Origin: Margaritifera margaritifera
Taxonomy: Eukaryota; Mollusca; Bivalvia; Unionida; Margaritiferidae
Direction of reading: 5' to 3'
NCBI GenBank assembly: GCA_029931535.1
Contig: JAQPZY010000871.1
Span: 372,001 to 436,000 of the forward strand
Length of the DNA: 64,000 bases
Shown here: piece by piece, positions 62,829 to 64,000 of the stretch
Layout: every line of letters starts with the position of its first letter
Numbering within the stretch: position 1 is the first letter of the stretch
Program-made: the position numbers and the translations under genes
The notes under the pieces: model-generated
The model's input: only the letters and a program-made list of their open reading frames with translations
Databases searched by the model: none
What the model was told of the DNA's origin: nothing

Positions 62829-62995
62829 GATCACTCTATCTAACTGCCACCTAGGTGGGCAGAAAACTTTTAGCTTCTTAGCTAAATGTTTTAGCCTTGG
62901 AGGGCTGGATTTGCAAGGTAGTAGTAGTTCTCATAATGCATTATGATCAGGTATGTACATGTATTATTGAAGAAACATATTTTACTTAGAAAAAA
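62829..62995. repeat. right inverted terminal repeat of DIRS 2
   Basis: Reverse complement of 57,919-58,061. Confidence 0.88.
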
Positions 62996-63114
62996 AATTG
63001 ATTTTTGTTTATGCAAACTCATGAAAAACAAGGAAGTCTCTACACCGGCAACCACGGGTCATAAAGGAGCATAGCGAATTGTCTACTGTGGCTAGCAACA
63101 ATGTCTACGATTGT

Positions 63115-63205
63115 TATATTTAAACTGCACCATGAAGTAACTGTAGTTTATGTGCATGTAATCAACCTGTGTTATATTCAGACTGCACCATGAAGTACAT
63201 GTAGT
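63115..63205. repeat. repeat of about 60 bp, block 3 (about 1.5 units)
   Basis: AACTGCACCATGAAGTAACT GTAGTTTATGTGCATGTAAT matches blocks 1 and 2 on the other side of DIRS 2. Confidence 0.8.
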
Positions 63206-63209
63206 TATC

Positions 63210-63905
63210 GATGGACAAAAGTTTGGAATTTTGAGTCAGCATGACTTCAGGTTTTTGACGCTAAAGGTTATGGTAATATCTAACAAAGCAACATAGTCAC
63301 AAAACATTTTGAGCATAAAATTTTAGCTTGCATTTCAAAAATTATGATGCTCAATAATTTTTTTTTATAAAAGATATTGCAGTTTGTATTGCCAAAATTT
63401 GAAAATCATGCCTTTAATTTGTTGCTCTGAAATTTGTTTTGTTTTGCAAATCATAATAGTCAAACCTGACCTGAAAGACACTGTTTTGATACAACATCTG
63501 CCTTCTGAGACCAGATTCTTAATGCATGGATTAATGTTCTGTTATTGTTCTCTCCCAAGGGAACTGTTCTCCTATAGTGCAGTTTGGTGGTGGATAGTCT
63601 GTACTCCACCAGACAACACTAAAAGGAGAGTTCCAAAGGGAGACGGTACTCATAGATTTAATACATCACATGGCATCATATAACATATAATGTCAGTACA
63701 TAGCAATAGTGCCTGCTGGAACAGGTATAATTCCCATAGTCAATGTAGCACCCTGTCATCAAGAAGAAAAGCAAGCAATTCTAAAATGGATTCCTGTTGT
63801 CAGCCAATTGGAACTCAAGAATTTATTAAGTGTTGTACCAATTTGTAACATTTGTTATACAGTGATCTCTTTTGAGAGACCACAGCATGGATATTGACAG
63901 ACTAT
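63210..63905. other. unassigned sequence
   Basis: Two open frames (63,384-63,683 and 63,709-63,897) have no recognisable motif, flanking splice signals or family; I do not call them genes. Confidence 0.4.
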
Positions 63906-63910
63906 TTTTA

Positions 63911-64000
63911 GCTCATCTGGCCATTGGGCCAAGTGAGCTTATGGTATAGCTCTGCATCCGTCATGTTTTGTGCATCTGTCAACAATTGCTATTTTAAACT
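63911..64000. repeat. start of a widespread invertebrate repeat (hairpin head)
   Basis: AGCTCATCTGGCCATTGGGC CAAGTGAGCT is a near-palindrome, followed by TATGGTATAGCTCTGCATCC GTC. I recall this head (AGCTCA-TCTGGCC ... GGCCAAGTGAGCTTATG ... GTCCGTC) from dispersed repeats in bivalves and other marine invertebrates. It continues beyond the window. Confidence 0.6.

Larger units (their letters stand above)
57919..62995 (+). mobile_element. DIRS-like retrotransposon 2, better-preserved ends
   Basis: Inverted ends are 57,919-58,061 and 62,829-62,995, sharing GAACTACTACTACC, GCAAATCCAGCCCTCC, GGCTAAAAC, GCTAAAAG and GTTAGATAGAGTGATC. The segment 62,617-62,700 joins the reverse complements of both outer ends: CTCCTAAGGTATTATGAT/CGGGTAACA matches 57,919-57,960, and TTTCTAAGTAAAATATGTTTC matches 62,963-62,991. 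That is the DIRS internal complementary region. Coding order is gag-like, RT, RNase H, YR, all with stops. It sits between two blocks of the same 60-bp repeat family (57,415-57,735 and 63,115-63,205). Confidence 0.85.

Noticed and set aside
63384..63897. Two frames near the right edge (99 and 62 codons).
   Set aside because: No domain, no codon pattern and no splice context; length is within chance for this base composition.
36201..64000. Search by eye for the second carboxypeptidase exon (GMQDYNY, then the catalytic Glu region).
   Set aside because: No convincing match was seen on the plus strand. A short exon could have been missed; a translated profile search would decide.

Overview
The window is animal nuclear DNA: spliced genes, AT-rich, dense in (TA)n, (TATG)n, (GA)n and (CA)n tracts, minisatellites and decayed transposons. 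The mix (DIRS retrotransposons with tyrosine recombinase, hAT and pogo remnants, I-type LINEs, a virus-like element with terminal inverted repeats, and a bivalve-like repeat starting at 63,911) suggests a lophotrochozoan, most likely a mollusc. The species cannot be read from the sequence.

Host genes. Two single-domain, secreted Kazal-type protease inhibitor genes lie on the minus strand. Each has three exons, phases 1 and 2, and encodes 83 aa. Gene 1 uses exons 12,812-12,854, 7,860-7,992 and 6,826-6,901. Gene 2 uses 21,332-21,368, 14,643-14,769 and 13,313-13,400. None of these exons is long enough to stand out as an ORF. An extra signal-peptide exon with its promoter (23,796-23,832) and a third promoter relic (15,840-17,900) are tandem duplicates. 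On the plus strand, 35,366-36,200 is the first coding exon of an M14 N/E-type metallocarboxypeptidase. It ends at a clean GT donor, and the remaining exons were not found, so the last 27.8 kb may be its first intron.

Mobile DNA. 1,740-6,535 is a 4.8 kb element with complex inverted repeats, outward-facing TATA promoters, a zinc-knuckle ORF, a degenerate ORF resembling the N-terminal part of Maverick/Polinton DNA polymerases, and three hairpins matching the 3' stem-loop of replication-dependent histone mRNAs. 25,245-34,640 is bounded by another inverted repeat pair. It holds a second, more decayed zinc-knuckle copy and a satellite of about 100 units (42 and 39 bp). 46,035-51,672 and 57,919-62,995 are two different DIRS-like elements with inverted ends and internal complementary regions. 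38,002-40,578 is a hAT-like element interrupted by a pogo/Tigger-like element. Smaller items are a 182 bp hAT MITE, LINE fragments, a gag-like pseudogene with a 12-residue repeat tail, and many arrays with 24-74 bp units.

The most interesting items are the histone-type 3' ends inside a mobile element, the Kazal paralogues that differ by a matched pair of extra cysteines and by the P1 residue, and the giant satellite whose every unit looks like a 3' splice site.
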